The position numbers were made by a program, and so were the translations under genes. From assembly GCA_036429605.1 (NCBI GenBank), contig CM071590.1:3906001-3970000 (forward strand): DNA of 64,000 nt. Reading direction: 5' to 3'. The first letter of the stretch is position 1. Every line of letters begins with the position of its first letter. A model generated the notes under the pieces. It saw only the letters and a list, made by a program, of their open reading frames with translations. It did no database searches and was not told where the DNA came from. Shown here piece after piece: positions 45,540 to 57,008 of this stretch. Source of the stretch: Cladobotryum mycophilum (taxonomy: Eukaryota; Ascomycota; Sordariomycetes; Hypocreales; Hypocreaceae).

Positions 45540-48500
45540 TCATGACCGCCTAGATATGTCAATCTCAATCTCCTCAAAATCATCAGCCTCCTCCTCCTCC
45601 TCCTCTTCATCCTGATCATCGCGTGCTATTTTGGCCAGATTCTTCTGCACCTCTGGTTCCTGCTCTAGCTCCTGCCAGAGCTCCAGGTCCCATTCCTCTA
45701 CGTTGTCGCCGAGTTTCTTCCTCTGCCAGGGGGGCCACTGCCATAATCCTGCGACGAGCATGTTTCGCTTAATCGCCTTGAAGAGCAGCTCCATGAGGCC
45801 CATGATGCCGAGGACGATAAAGCAAGTGGACCACCAGACTGCATCATCGCCGAACAGCTTGGTAAAGGTGTCGCGGATGGCATACTTTCCAGAGGGGCTG
45901 GCGCCATAGACGCTGCTGAGGAAAGAGAGCCAAACGAACCAACCGATAGTGGTGACGAAGAAGCATGTCATGACAACCCTTGGCTTGTAATGGGTCTCGA
46001 AAATACTGTGGCAAGTTAGCTCCAGTCCTTTCAACGTCGGAATCAAAATGTGTCATGCGAACTTACAATAGTTTCCAGTTAATCCACAAAATACCAATAG
46101 TAAATACCAAGCTGCCAAGAGCGTATAGGCCTTGATCGCGGGGCCCAGGACCGGTCAACAACGCGTAGCCAGCCCAGACGCCATTCCAGACAATCACACC
46201 CTCAATGGCACCAAGAACCATCCATCGGATGTATTTCCAAAAGTTCAAACCCATGTTGCGTTGACCATAGACGTACAGTTCAGGAATGGCCAGCAGGGTC
46301 TCCGCACGAAGATCTTGTTCCCAAATACCCATGCAGATTGTGCAAAGACTGGTGAAGAGGGTGTTGAAGACAGTCAAACTGGTAGACTCGTAAAGGGATG
46401 TGCCGGTGTAGCCGTTGAAACGCTGATACTGCGCGGCCGGGAGATAAAAGAACATTTCTTTCCAAAAGGTGCAGATGATAAACTTGGCAGTTCGCACGTA
46501 GTTCCATCGTCCGTGAACAAGAAGCATCCTCTGCAAGAAACGGAACTGTGCAATGGCATAATCTGCCACGCGGGCAGCCTGTAATCCCTCTTTTCCTGAG
46601 ATACCGATACCAACATGACTTGCTTGAATCATGGCCAGGTCATTAGCACCATCACCAATCGCCAACGTCAAGCCTCGTCGGTTCCTGCCTCGGTAAGCCT
46701 TCAACTTGGTTCGAACAGCTTGGACCAAGAGAGCCTTTTGCGCCGGGGATGCTCTACAGCAGATGACTGAGTCCACGCGAACCATGAGGTAAAAGAACTG
46801 CTGGGAAAGTTCTTCGGATTTCTCGACGGCGGCCAAAGTTTGCCCATCAATAACTACCACACTGTGAATGGAGCCAATCGTTAAATCATCAGCCATGGCA
46901 CTGAGCTGATCTCCGAGGTCTCCCTTGGTGACGTCCAAGATGTACATATCAGATCCGGGACGGCAAATCCGTGCAGAGTGAGCAATATTAATGGCCGTTT
47001 CTCGTTTATCTCCCGTGAGCATCCAGATTTTGATGTTGGCCCTCCGAAGTCTGTCAATGGTTTCTGGGACACCCTTTTGTAGCTTGTCTTCAATGGCGCT
47101 TCCACCGACCAGGTCGAATGACTGTTCAATCATTTCTCCGGCGGCTTCAATCTTTTCTTGACGGTTGGAAAGACTAGTCGTGGCATCATCGTAAAGCTTC
47201 TTCCACGCACGGTACTCTTGCTCGGAGACAAACTTTTGCGCAAATAGCAGTGTTCGAAGACCCTCCGAGGCGAAATCATCCAGGTGCTTGAAGCATTTGG
47301 TGAACACCTCGGATTCGTCGTAAATGGAAGGATCATCAAGGAAGCCGAGACGTTCGTCAACCTGTGGCATGTAAGGCGAAGTAGGGGTCAGATACTGATT
47401 CCTCGAGATATCGAATGAGACACCACGGGTGGTGATGGAAATACGCGGCTGGTCTTCTGATCGGCGAGAGAGCTTGTTTAACTCAAAGGACTTGCTTCGA
47501 CTGGCGATTGGCTGTGGCTGTGGCTGTAGCTGCACCTGTCGGCTAAAGCTCTTCTCTCGCGTGACACCCGGATTGCGGCGAATACTGAGACTGGGCCTTC
47601 CACCAAAACTATTTCGCGGCTCCATCTGTTCGCTGCGGCGGAACATTTCATGCTCAAGATCTGCGCTCTGTCGAACCTCGTTTGCCTTTTGCATGGCTAG
47701 AGAAGATAACCGGAGTCGTGGTAAAATAGCAGAATCTGCACCTTTGCAAATGACAGAAATGCGACCATCAGGATAACGAACCACAATGGACATGCGCTTG
47801 CGGACGCTGCTGAACTCAATGACATCCAGAATGTCGAATTTCATCTCCTCCGCATGTCCATCTGGCTGAGCAACCTGCAGGGTGATTTGCTTCGAGTTGC
47901 GCTGCACAACCGAGTATCCCATTTCCTGAGCTGCTCTTACCAGGGCTAGTTCATCCGGGGACGAAGCCTGGAAATCAACCTCGCCATCCTTGTACTCTGG
48001 CAGGCAAGAATGACAGAGAGCCATGGCCAAGACATATTCCTTTGCCTTTCTTGCGAATGCCGAGTGGGGCCGAAGTCTCATATATTCAAGCAAGTCGGTG
48101 GTGTTAACCTCGGGTTGAACATGGTCTGGACGACCGGTTGAGCGCCAGTGGGAAGATGATCGCCGTCCTGACATGGAAACACGCGAAGGAGTCATGGGAA
48201 CCTCGATAGGTTCAGGTTGATCTTCTGGAATCGCGAGAGACAATCGCTCGCGAGGTCTGTATACTGCGGACAGTCTTTTCGGGAACTCGACTTCTCTAAG
48301 GGCTGGCGACGGCTTTGCGGTTTCCTCGGGCTGTTCCAGGTCCATTTCATGCAACCAGACCGTTCCGGCAACGCTAATCTTGCGAAATTTCATGACATTG
48401 TCGGTTAACGTTCCGGTCTTATCGGAAAAGATGTATCCGACCTGCCCAAGGTTTTCCAAAATGGTGTTGGTGTTGCATCGTGCTGGTGTGTCCGTTTCCT

Positions 48501-49958
48501 CGTCGTACATTTCAAGATCAGAATTCAGCAGGAGCAACTGTCCGATTTTGACGATTTCCAAGCTCACGTACAGAGATAGGGGGATGACGTTGTTGAACAT
48601 GATGATGAAGCCGATAATAATCTCGTGGAAGGGAACACTGGCGTGATCCAAGTACCAAGCATGGCGCTCATAGCTCTTGTGCCATCTGACATAACCCATA
48701 GAAACTCCAACAGATAGCAAAATGACATAGACCGCGAGAGTGACGACAATCCTATTGACAACTCTCTCGAGCGCGGGCTTCTTCGCCTTGGGGTGTCGGC
48801 TGGCGTTCATGCGCACCTTGCACTCCTCTCCCGTGTTAAGGACAATGCCAATAGCGCAAGTCGTATTCCGCACCACACTGCCTCGGTAGATGACCTCGTT
48901 GAGGGTGATGGGGACTGCTTTTCCGTTGAGCGTAACCTTGCCGTCGTAGTTGAAAAGATCAGGGTTCGGATCCTCTACAACGAATTCCGTACTGCACTTC
49001 GCAATACCTTGGATGGTGTCGCAACCTTCAATGGCATGACAGACCTGCTTGCTCTTCAGGTTCGTCTCGCCATCGAGAGCCATGGTATCGACATAGGCAA
49101 GTCCGTTTTCGCCATCGCTGTAGAGTAATGCTATATCGGCTGGAACAGGTTCGTCTCGAGAAAGCAGAATCACGTCTCCGACTTTGAGGTTCGCCCATCG
49201 TGTCGGCACCCATCGAACGCCTTGAAAGTTGTCGGCGGGGCAAGGTCGAGGTTCAGTAGTATCTTTAGTGCGGAACGGGTTGAAGCGACCCCATTTGCTT
49301 GTTGGCTCGAGCTTTCCGGTAAACTTGTCCTCCTTTCCAAGGGTCGTCGCAAAGTAGGCATTCTCAACCTTGTCAAGTCGATGTCGTCGATAATCGTCGT
49401 ATCCTTCTTTGAACATGGTCAAGCAAACGAAGAACAGCAGAGGAAGAATTGTCGTGTAGGAACCAGTAGTTGAGAGGCCAGGAATCTAATGTTCACACCC
49501 CGTGTTAAGAATATTGGAGAAAAATCGCATGACGCAGCGCAATGGTTATTTATTATACATACCATTTGTGGAATGCCAACGCATAGAAAGTAAAAGTTTC
49601 CAACCCGAGAGAACTGGAAGAAGAGCTGCTTGGGCACAAAATCCCAGACGGTATAGCGAGAGGTTCGAATGCTGTTGGAGACGTATGGGCTTCCGCGGCG
49701 AGGATCGACCAAGGGCTCGTCCTGCTCCAGCTTCAAGGGAATGCGCCGGCCATCTTTGGAAGCGACGAGATTGGACCGTCGCATAATCGACTCGACGACG
49801 GCCTTCTGGTATACTGCGCCGGCTGCATCTTGGATTCGGCTGACGAGTGAGGGCTTCGCGACCGAGGTTTCATTGCGAAGATGCGAGTATCCAGGTAGAG
49901 CAGATTGATCCCGCCTCGGTGGCTTACCATTGTCTGCGCTGAACTCGCTCACCGACAT
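45540..49958 (-). CDS. Phospholipid-transporting P4-ATPase (flippase, Dnf3-like)
   Basis: ATP-driven flippase moving aminophospholipids from the outer to the cytosolic leaflet of Golgi, endosomal or plasma membranes, supporting vesicle traffic and polarised growth. Exons (minus) 49958-49563, 49485-46067 and 46005-45540 encode 1426 residues. Key motifs: PKQLFFQFSRVGNFYFL before TM1, IPGLSTTG, the A-domain DGETN (about residues 270-274), TM4 IPLSLYVS (Pro434), the phosphorylated Asp487 in FSDKTGTLTD, nucleotide-binding SSPDE and the hinge GDGANDLAMI. Ser/Arg-rich insertions interrupt the N-domain (for example around SGRRSSSHWRS and SFGGRPSLSIRR), and the C-terminus is a long acidic stretch. Length and insertions suggest the Dnf3/DnfC branch rather than Drs2 or Neo1, which I infer. 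A conserved G6 run on the plus strand near 45729 is in frame. The gene lies downstream of TFIIB on the same strand. Confidence 0.93.
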
Positions 49959-51987
49959 GATGAAGCGATTGAGCAGGGCGAAGCGAGACGAGAGGGATGA
50001 CTAGTCCTCCTTCTCTCGATTAGCGAGCGTTTTTCTGAACGCCTTTATTTCGGCGTGTAAGCGATCATGCCAAAAGAATGAAAGAAGCAACAAGCGCAAG
50101 CGACTGTTTGCAGGGCCAACAAAGTAGTAAGTCGAGCCTCGTATTCGTGACGGGGCACAGTGACGTGTGGTTAATAAGTAGGTAGGTAGTATTAGTGCTC
50201 GAGTCGTTTTGTAGAAACTGAACCGGGGACGACGACGACGACCAGGGCAACAATATTGACAGGTCAAGCAAGCAAAGGCCTGGAATGGAATGTAAGACTT
50301 TTTTCAACAAAACGATTGACGACGGTAATATCACCAGACCCTTGCCTTGGAATGGATGCTTTTTTCTTGTCGACAACAACTGCAACGTTAACAAAAGCCT
50401 CCCCCAAAAGGAAATCGAGGAAAGGTAGGGGGAAGAAAAACAAGGATGACCTTTTTTCTTTTTTCTTCTCTTTCCTTTCCAGCCCAAAAACGCCCCAAGT
50501 TTAGAACGAAGCGCGTTGTTCAGAGGGCTGATGTGACCAGTCCAACAAGGCCACTCGCTCGCCCGCCGTCGCTGGTGGGTGGTGGGTGGTGGCAAAGCGG
50601 TCTTTTTCCCTCTCTTCCCCGTAACGCGCCATATTAGCCCAACAAGTTGTTAGACAGACAGACAGACAGAAACAGAAACAGACAGCAAACCACGCCAATG
50701 CAAGCATGCAGCAGCAGCAGAGCAGCAAGGGTCAGGGCACCAAGACACTGGGAGCATTGACGGGGTGGCCGCGGATGCGCAGCTGACCCTCTTTTCTGCC
50801 CACACAATGTCAGAAGTGGTCCAAAACTAACCGACCTGACCAACCGGATCTGGTCGAGTCACTTTACTCCACGTGCATAGCCATTGGTCAGTTTCTCCAA
50901 ATGGGTGAGCGCCTATGCAAAAAGCCCCTGGCACTACGGAGCACGACTAGGCAGTACGGAGTACATGAGTTTCTAGTGGCAGAGCATGCAGATCATGGGT
51001 ACAGGGAACGTCTTGGTAGGATGTTCGTCCCTCAAACTGATGGGCGCTCTTCGCCTCTAAAAAGGACACTCCGTAGGGCATCATCGCGCTGTAAACCATC
51101 CACCATGAAACTCATCCAGTCCATTCCACCTCAGGCACTCCAGCTCTTGTATTCCGCTGTCCACTGCAAAGGAAAACAGCCAACATGCATTCATTCATAA
51201 ACCCCGCCATAGCTGAACATTTTTACACGTCCCACTACAATTTAGCCGTTGCACAAGAAGTGGTGTCCTCGTACCAAAGCAAAGCCACGTCCATCATAAA
51301 CAGGTTTGATATTGATTTCGGCTGATTTTTTTCTTCTCTTCTACAAGTACAAGCATTTGTACCACGTCTGTAGTGGCAGTGCTTTCTTTGAACCAATCCC
51401 GGCCGCACCTCCACCTCCAGCCCCAGAACCACCTCCACGCTACGCGCGTCCCGAAGGGTGTGTCCATCCGGAGAACAATCGAGATTCTCGAGATAAAGAA
51501 CTCGTATGGGTCCAACAAAACTCCTGACTCGCAGCAGGCATGGAATGTCACATAACGGGGTCTCCTTGTCCATGAATCTGAAGAAAACAATCAGCCATAG
51601 ACATCATCATCATCATCATTCATCATCACTCTCAGGCCAAAGACAGAATGTGCTTCGACTAAGCAAGGCATCGCAAAGTAACAAGCCATTCAATTCGATT
51701 CGCTCTATTATACATGCTCCGAAAATGAAAGACAGGGATCAGACTCGAACCATGATGCCAATGTCGTGCGTAGTCTTCCTTGCCAAATATGCATCAAAGT
51801 TATCCATTCCTTGTCCGAATCAAACATAGCATCGTGCAACCCAAGTATTATATCGCTGAGAGTCCCAATCTGTTTCTCAGCCGCTTCGCCCAAAAAAACG
51901 CCATCGACACAACCATGACCGCTGGAAAAGAAGCCTGTATATAAGCCGTTATGCGCCCCCTCCCCCCAATTCGTAAACGAGTCACCC
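49959..51987. other. Intergenic, P4-ATPase promoter and TFIIB 3' flank
   Basis: About 2 kb. The promoter of the P4-ATPase gene lies at the low-coordinate end (plus strand A/G-rich near 50395-50450). An exact GTACGGAGTAC sits at 50954-50964 with a degenerate copy at 50933-50943, and a CAT microsatellite at 51602-51620. Frames up to 176 codons (50065-50595, minus) have no domain and overlap others; I see no gene. Confidence 0.55.
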
Positions 51988-53035
51988 TTAAGCCTGTAGC
52001 TGTGGGATTTTTGCCATATCACCGCCCTCGGCGAGCCACTCCTTCTTGATAAGTCGGTCGCGGGCAGCAAAGAGGAATTTGTACGCCGTCTTGACTGTTC
52101 CATCGCTCACACCAGTTTGCTTGGCGATGGGGGCCGACGGGCGTGGCTCTCCCATAAAATGGCACGCCATGTAGATGCACGCAGCAGCAACCGAGAGGGG
52201 GAACGTCCGGCCAGTGCAGAGATATCCGAAGCCTGCTCGGCAAGTTCGCGAGAGATCTTGGAAATCTTCTGCTGGTTCTTAAAGCCTAGCTGCGATACGT
52301 ATCGACCGCAAAGGTCTTCAGCACCAACAGAGGTATTCTCGTAGTTTGTTACGGTGTTCAGTCCACTAGATCCTTCTCCTTCGGTCTCTTGAATCCGTTG
52401 CAAGAAGTTCTGAAGCTGCTTGAACACTCTACCGACCTCCTTTTTGCTCACGCTGGTGAGATTGAAGATTTCTCTAAACGTTCGGGGTACGTTGTTCTGT
52501 CGGCAAGCAATGAAGATGCAGCCGGCGATGACGGCCTCTTGGGGCTTTCCCTTCATGAACTTGTGCTTATCCACGAGCTTGAAAATATGTTTGGCAGCAT
52601 TGGACACGTTCTGACCCATATTAATAGCCTCACAAAGCGCTACAATCTCCTTATATGCCTGCATCAGGGCCTTTTGGTTCTTGTCTTGGTTGGTATTATT
52701 CTGTGTTCGAGATAGGGCCTTGTGGGCCTTGGATTCGGAAAAGGCAACGGTTGTAGCAAGCTGTTGACCCTCGACAAACTCGTCCTGAGGTCCACCGACA
52801 CGGCTGGGGTCGTCGCCACCTTGGTCGTCGTTGGCGAATGTTCGCCATTCGGATCTCGTATCGATGATACGGGTACCGACAACGACGCCGCAGCTCTGGC
52901 AGACCATGTCGCCGCTGGAGAACTCCTCTATCAGATTGGGAGGGTACTCTCTGCAGTCTGGACAGCAAAGAACGTTGCTCAGATCCTCCTGAAACCCCCT
53001 CCATTTCCTCCATCACCGCCGTTTGGTGGAATCAT
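51988..53035 (-). CDS. sua7: Transcription initiation factor IIB (two frameshifts in this sequence)
   Basis: General RNA polymerase II factor that bridges TBP on promoter DNA to the polymerase and helps choose the start site. The minus-strand gene starts at ATG 53035 and ends at 51988. The zinc ribbon is clear (CCPDC, then VCQSC), followed by the B-linker/reader segment (SEWRTFANDDQGGDDPSRVG) and two cyclin folds; the second contains LSVAAACIYMAC and the C-terminal TVKTAYKFL helix. Two frame changes are needed: at the C5 run on the plus strand, 52995-52999, just upstream of the zinc ribbon, and at the G5 run 52197-52201 in the second cyclin fold. One additional base at each gives about 349 residues, normal for the family. 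As TFIIB is single-copy and essential, sequence error is much more plausible than loss. No intron is needed. Divergent from TRP4, with 733 bases between starts. Confidence 0.93.
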
Positions 53036-53768
53036 GGTCTCGGTATAGTTTTTCTTTTTTCTTTTTCCTGTCTGTATATCTTTGCGCTTCTGGTAAGAGA
53101 GTGTCTGGGGTTGTTGGAGAGAAAAACGAGCGGCGGCGCAAGGCAGGCAGGCAGGCAGGCAGTAATTTATAGCCCCATAGAGTTTTCCGACAGAGGGAGC
53201 CGAAAGGTTTGCTTCTTCAGGTTCGAACTTTCTGGCTGGGTGAGTAAGCGGTAGCCGCAGCCTCAAAGTTACTAAGAAGAGAGTCCAGCGCACACTGTAG
53301 GACTGTGCAGTGCAGAAGTTCATTCAAAGTTCCTGTCGGTCTTTCGGCAAAACTTTATCGCGGATCGACATCACTCTAGGTCCACTCGTTTGGTTGGCTG
53401 ACTAAGGCTCCTCACGTGGGACCGAGATCGGCCAATGACTGTAGGTGTTCGTAATACTGCAGCTTGAGACATGCGGACCCCTCCATCATCAAATGAGATG
53501 GAGTACTAGCCGTTGTTTTTGAGTCACTACTAAGGTATGAACAGCTAAACTAAAGGCCTTCCCGATGGTTTTGGATCAATTGACGGTTCGTCTCCTTTTG
53601 ATAACATTAAGGTGTTTCGTACATATATCTCCATATCTGCTGCACAGAACAATTAACTTTACTGCTTTCTCAATTGACATTTTCTAAGCAAACATTTGGC
53701 TTCTTATTACGTACATACATACATACATATCTTCAAAAGAGTTCATTCACCAATCAAGCTTATTATCA
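53036..53768. other. Divergent promoter region, TFIIB / TRP4
   Basis: 733 bases between opposite start codons. It contains (GGCA)n units near 53141-53160, a CACGTG box at 53413-53418, a TGAGTCA at 53520-53526 and CATA repeats at 53713-53728 shortly before the TRP4 start. Confidence 0.65.
53520..53526. promoter_or_regulatory. TGAGTCA, candidate Gcn4/CPC1 site
   Basis: Exact TGAGTCA, the core bound by the amino-acid-starvation bZIP activator (Gcn4 in yeast, CPC-1 in Neurospora). It lies 243 bases before the start codon of the tryptophan gene, the usual place for such a site. Related half-matching words (TGAGTAA near 53240, TGACTAA near 53398) lie upstream. A single 7-mer can arise by chance, so function is inferred from the downstream gene's pathway. 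Confidence 0.55.
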
Positions 53769-55065
53769 ATGGCTTCCAACAATGGCACTGGGCAAGAGGC
53801 CCTTGCGCCCATCAACATCAAGCCTCTCCTGACCAAGCTTTGGCCCGTCAATGCCACTGTATGCCCCGAAGAGATTGCCGAAGCCATTTCTCACTTCTTC
53901 ACGAACCAAGTCAGCGAGGCTCAGGCGGCCTCGCTCTTGATGGCCCTGCACTTTACCAAGCTTGACTTCCGAGCTGATGTCTTGGCTAAGTGTGCCTCGG
54001 TAATGCTCAAAGCTGCGGCTCCAATTCCTGTCGAGGAGCTCAAAGCAGTGCTTCAGTCGCGAGCCAGAAAAGAAGGCGCTTACAATGGCGGCTTGGTAGG
54101 TCTCAATTATATCTACAACCTCACTCATAGTTGCTCATTCTAATCAAACTCCTACAGTGCGATATTGTTGGCACTGGAGGAGACTCTCACAACACCTTCA
54201 ACGTCAGCACAACAGCATCAATTCTCGCTGCTTCGCTGCTCTTGGTTTCCAAGCATGGAAACAGATCCAGTACCTCCAAGTCTGGTAGTGCCGACATGGT
54301 CAACTGCATGCAGCCACGACCCCCATTATTAGTGCCGTGAAGCCAGATACCTTGACCAAGGTCTATGCGAAGACCAATTATACCTTCCTTTTTGCGCCTG
54401 TCTTCCACACAGGTATGCGTTATGTCGCCCCTATCCGAAAGCAGCTCCCTTGGAGGACAATCTTCAACAACTTAGGTCCCTTGGCAAACCCTGTGGAAGA
54501 CGTACTAGAGGCACGAGTGATTGGCGTTGGAAGGCGTGATCTTGGACCTTCATTCGCTGAGGCGCTGAAATATGCTGGGTGCCGAAAGGGAATGGTTGTC
54601 TGTGGCGAGGAAGACCTCGACGAGCTCAGCTGTGCTGGCAGGTCCCTCTGTTGGATGTTGAAGGAAAAGTCTCCTGGCGGTGAGGTTGTCATTGAGCACT
54701 TCACTGTACAGCCCAGCGACTTTGGTGTCAAGGCTCACCCTCTGAGCGATGTTTGCGGAGGCAAGGAGCCAGAGGAGAATGCTGAAATTCTGCAGCGTAT
54801 CCTGCACAACGAACTTCCGTTGGACGATCCGGTGGTTGAATTCGTCTTGATCAATACCGCTGCTCTATTTGTTGTGTCTGGCATCTGCGAAGCCGACTCA
54901 AGCAATATGGGTGGCGATGATGATGGCAACGTCATCAAAGAGCGAGGCCCCGGTGGCCAACGTTGGAAGGAGGGAGTTAGACGAGCCAAGTGGGCTATTA
55001 AGAGCGGCGAGGCTTGGAAGCAATGGAATGCCTTTGTCGAGATCACCAATGAGATTGGTGCTTGA
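53769..55065 (+). CDS. trp4: Anthranilate phosphoribosyltransferase (one frameshift in this sequence)
   Basis: Second step of tryptophan synthesis: joins anthranilate to phosphoribosyl pyrophosphate. Exons are 53769-54095 and 54158-55065. The N-terminal helical domain carries the NQVSEAQAASLLMAL segment. The PRPP-binding GTGGDSHNTFN motif begins exon 2, followed by KHGNRSSTSKSGSAD, then FNNLGPLANP and the C-terminal alpha/beta domain. The frame breaks at the C5 run 54320-54324, right after NCMQPRPP; one extra C restores a single frame of about 411 residues running to the natural stop. The downstream 242-codon frame is not a separate gene. The break has the same type and direction as those in Def1 and TFIIB. 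A TGAGTCA upstream fits cross-pathway amino-acid control. Convergent with the small membrane protein gene (146 bases between stops). Confidence 0.94.
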
Positions 55066-55211
55066 TCTTCTTCTAGGCAGGACCTGATTGTTATCTCATA
55101 GTACCCTTTTTTAATATACGATAGGTGGATTCGCAGCTCGAATCATTTCCTTCGCAAGATGTGTTGGTCCCCTCCTCCAACCCTGGTTCAATTTTTCACC
55201 GACCTGACTTA

Positions 55212-55814
55212 TTAATTGACGGGCGGTAGCCAGGCGGACGCCAAAGGGGTCGGCTTGGCTGTCGAGGGTATTGTAGCGTTATCCTGCTCGAATATGAAAG
55301 CCCCAAGATGGCATCGAGATGGAGATGCAGTGCGAAGGAGATAGGAACCATGATAATTAGTCGACTCTTGCGGAGAGTCATGAATCGCTGGGTGGTGTAC
55401 CAATGATAGCGATTGGTCTTGATGAAGTTGTGCCTCCCATTCCTTCCAATCCTCTTTTAACCCAACGGTTGCCTCTTGGTCAAGAGGACAGTCTGCGCCC
55501 ACTCTGGTAGCGGATGTATTTGTAGCCCATGAAGAAGTTCTAGACGTCAAAGATTTTTCAATCATTGACCGTCTTTGAAGCTCCTGTATACCCTGCATAC
55601 TAGGCTTATTCGTTATCGTGTGTTGCTTTTCAAGCATGCTGCTGGTATCGGAGTTGCGTTTGGTGGACTCGTGGTGTTTTTGTCGTCTCAGACGCTTTGC
55701 GAGGATGAGGGCGATAAGAATCAAGCAAGATAACCCAGCGATAATAACGACAGCAATGATCCATATCATCTTTGACCTCCGCCGGTGTACATTCTCTTTA
55801 GTATCTTCCATCAT
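55212..55814 (-). CDS. Small single-pass membrane protein, uncharacterised
   Basis: Family not recognised. The frame of 200 codons from ATG 55814 has one strong hydrophobic helix at about residues 16-39 (MIWIIAVVIIAGLSCLILIALILA), flanked by basic residues on both sides (RRRSK before, KRLRRQKHH after). The remainder is polar, Ser/Thr-rich and probably cytosolic. The layout (short N-terminus, helix, long polar tail) resembles the C-terminal part of fungal Mid2- or WSC-like surface proteins. Upstream sequence contains a CTAAT word about 30 bases before the ATG that could be a branch point, so this may be the last exon of a longer gene whose first exon I could not place. No signal peptide. Moderate confidence that it is coding, low confidence in the start. 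Confidence 0.5.
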   Translation of the reverse strand: MMEDTKENVHRRRSKMIWIIAVVIIAGLSCLILIALILAKRLRRQKHHESTKRNSDTSSMLEKQHTITNKPSMQGIQELQRRSMIEKSLTSRTSSWATNTSATRVGADCPLDQEATVGLKEDWKEWEAQLHQDQSLSLVHHPAIHDSPQESTNYHGSYLLRTASPSRCHLGAFIFEQDNATIPSTAKPTPLASAWLPPVN

Positions 55815-57008
55815 AGAAAGGTGGGCTCATTAGCAGTCCAAAATCGAATAGTTGTTAGATAGCGGGCGAAGAGTGCTTGGTATCAATATCCAGAAGTCTG
55901 CTGGGCTGTAGTATTGGACATGTCGGCTTCATGGCGAAGATCCGGTGGCACTGCATGCCATCAGAGTCGCACCGAATATTAAGTAGGCTCATCAGTTCAT
56001 TCCAGCGCCCAGACGCTCCGAATCCGAGCGGCTGTAATTGGTCAAATAGCTCGTTCCCAAAAGCCACCAAATTGTGCATATGACGTTGGAATATGCCCTC
56101 TAGAATGGCTAACCGAAATAGCTGACAGCCCGCTGTCCTCCATGGCGCTCAGTCAGAGCTTTACTGGATCGACAAAACTACCGATAGCCGACGGATGGAC
56201 ACAGCCTCTTGAGGTTGTCACCCTCCGTTTAAACTTGGGTGGCTTTTTTTAGGAGAGCTATGATTAAGTTGTGATTAAGTTGGTGGATGGTGGTTAGGCT
56301 GAGCCGGGTCGATCCTGGGCTTAGAATACCTAGTGAGTATAAATAGAATCAGTGGGGGTTTGACTGAACATTACATTAGCGTCACAAGCGTGAGGAGAGG
56401 CAGACTCGCCTTGTACGTGCAGGCAGCGGCTGCGATGAAGGAAGATGAAATGTATTGCTAAGAATGAAGACGGAAGACAATTCGAATAAGGTGGATGGAT
56501 TAAAGAAGGCTGTCGGGAAGGAAGGCTTTACATGAGATCTGCTGTTGCCTTGAAGTTATCTGTAGATACTAGTCCAACTAGTAGCTACCCTACACCGGAA
56601 TACTAAACATGGGTAGACATATTCAGAGCCATCACGCCTCTTAGTTTCCGGCATTTTTGTCTGTTTATCTCGTATCTGACGGTTCCTCTCGTATCTATTT
56701 ATTTCCCTTGTTTCTGTCTATTTCTCGGGTGTTATTAATTACCTTGTCATAGACTCCCGTGGGCATGTTGCTTTATAATGGTAGTTTATTTAGACCGTGT
56801 GGCCGCCAACAGCCGCCTCAAGCCGACCCCATGGGGGACCGAGGATAGTGGGCAATCAATTCCCCTTCCACAGTGACAAACAGCTCCACATGGCCAATTC
56901 CATCACATCCATTGCCGTCCGATGGCAGTGCCAATCCTCTGCATACGCTTATAATCCATTCAAAAACCAGCCGAACTCGGATTTCAATTCTAGAGGAAGA
57001 AAGAAGCC
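55815..57008. other. Intergenic, small membrane protein to CoA-transferase
   Basis: About 1.2 kb. The part next to 55815 could hold an undetected first exon of the membrane protein gene (a short open frame lies at 55855-56079, minus). The rest contains the promoter of the CoA-transferase. No repeat or RNA recognised. Confidence 0.5.

Noticed and set aside
50065..50595. 176-codon minus frame upstream of the P4-ATPase
   Set aside because: Pro/Ser/Leu low complexity from promoter CT tracts; no start context or domain.
51731..51760. tRNA-like B box (GGTTCGAGTC on minus strand)
   Set aside because: No matching T-stem, acceptor stem or A box at the right distance.
54337..55065. Independent 242-residue protein
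   Set aside because: It is the C-terminal half of TRP4 separated only by the C5 frame break.
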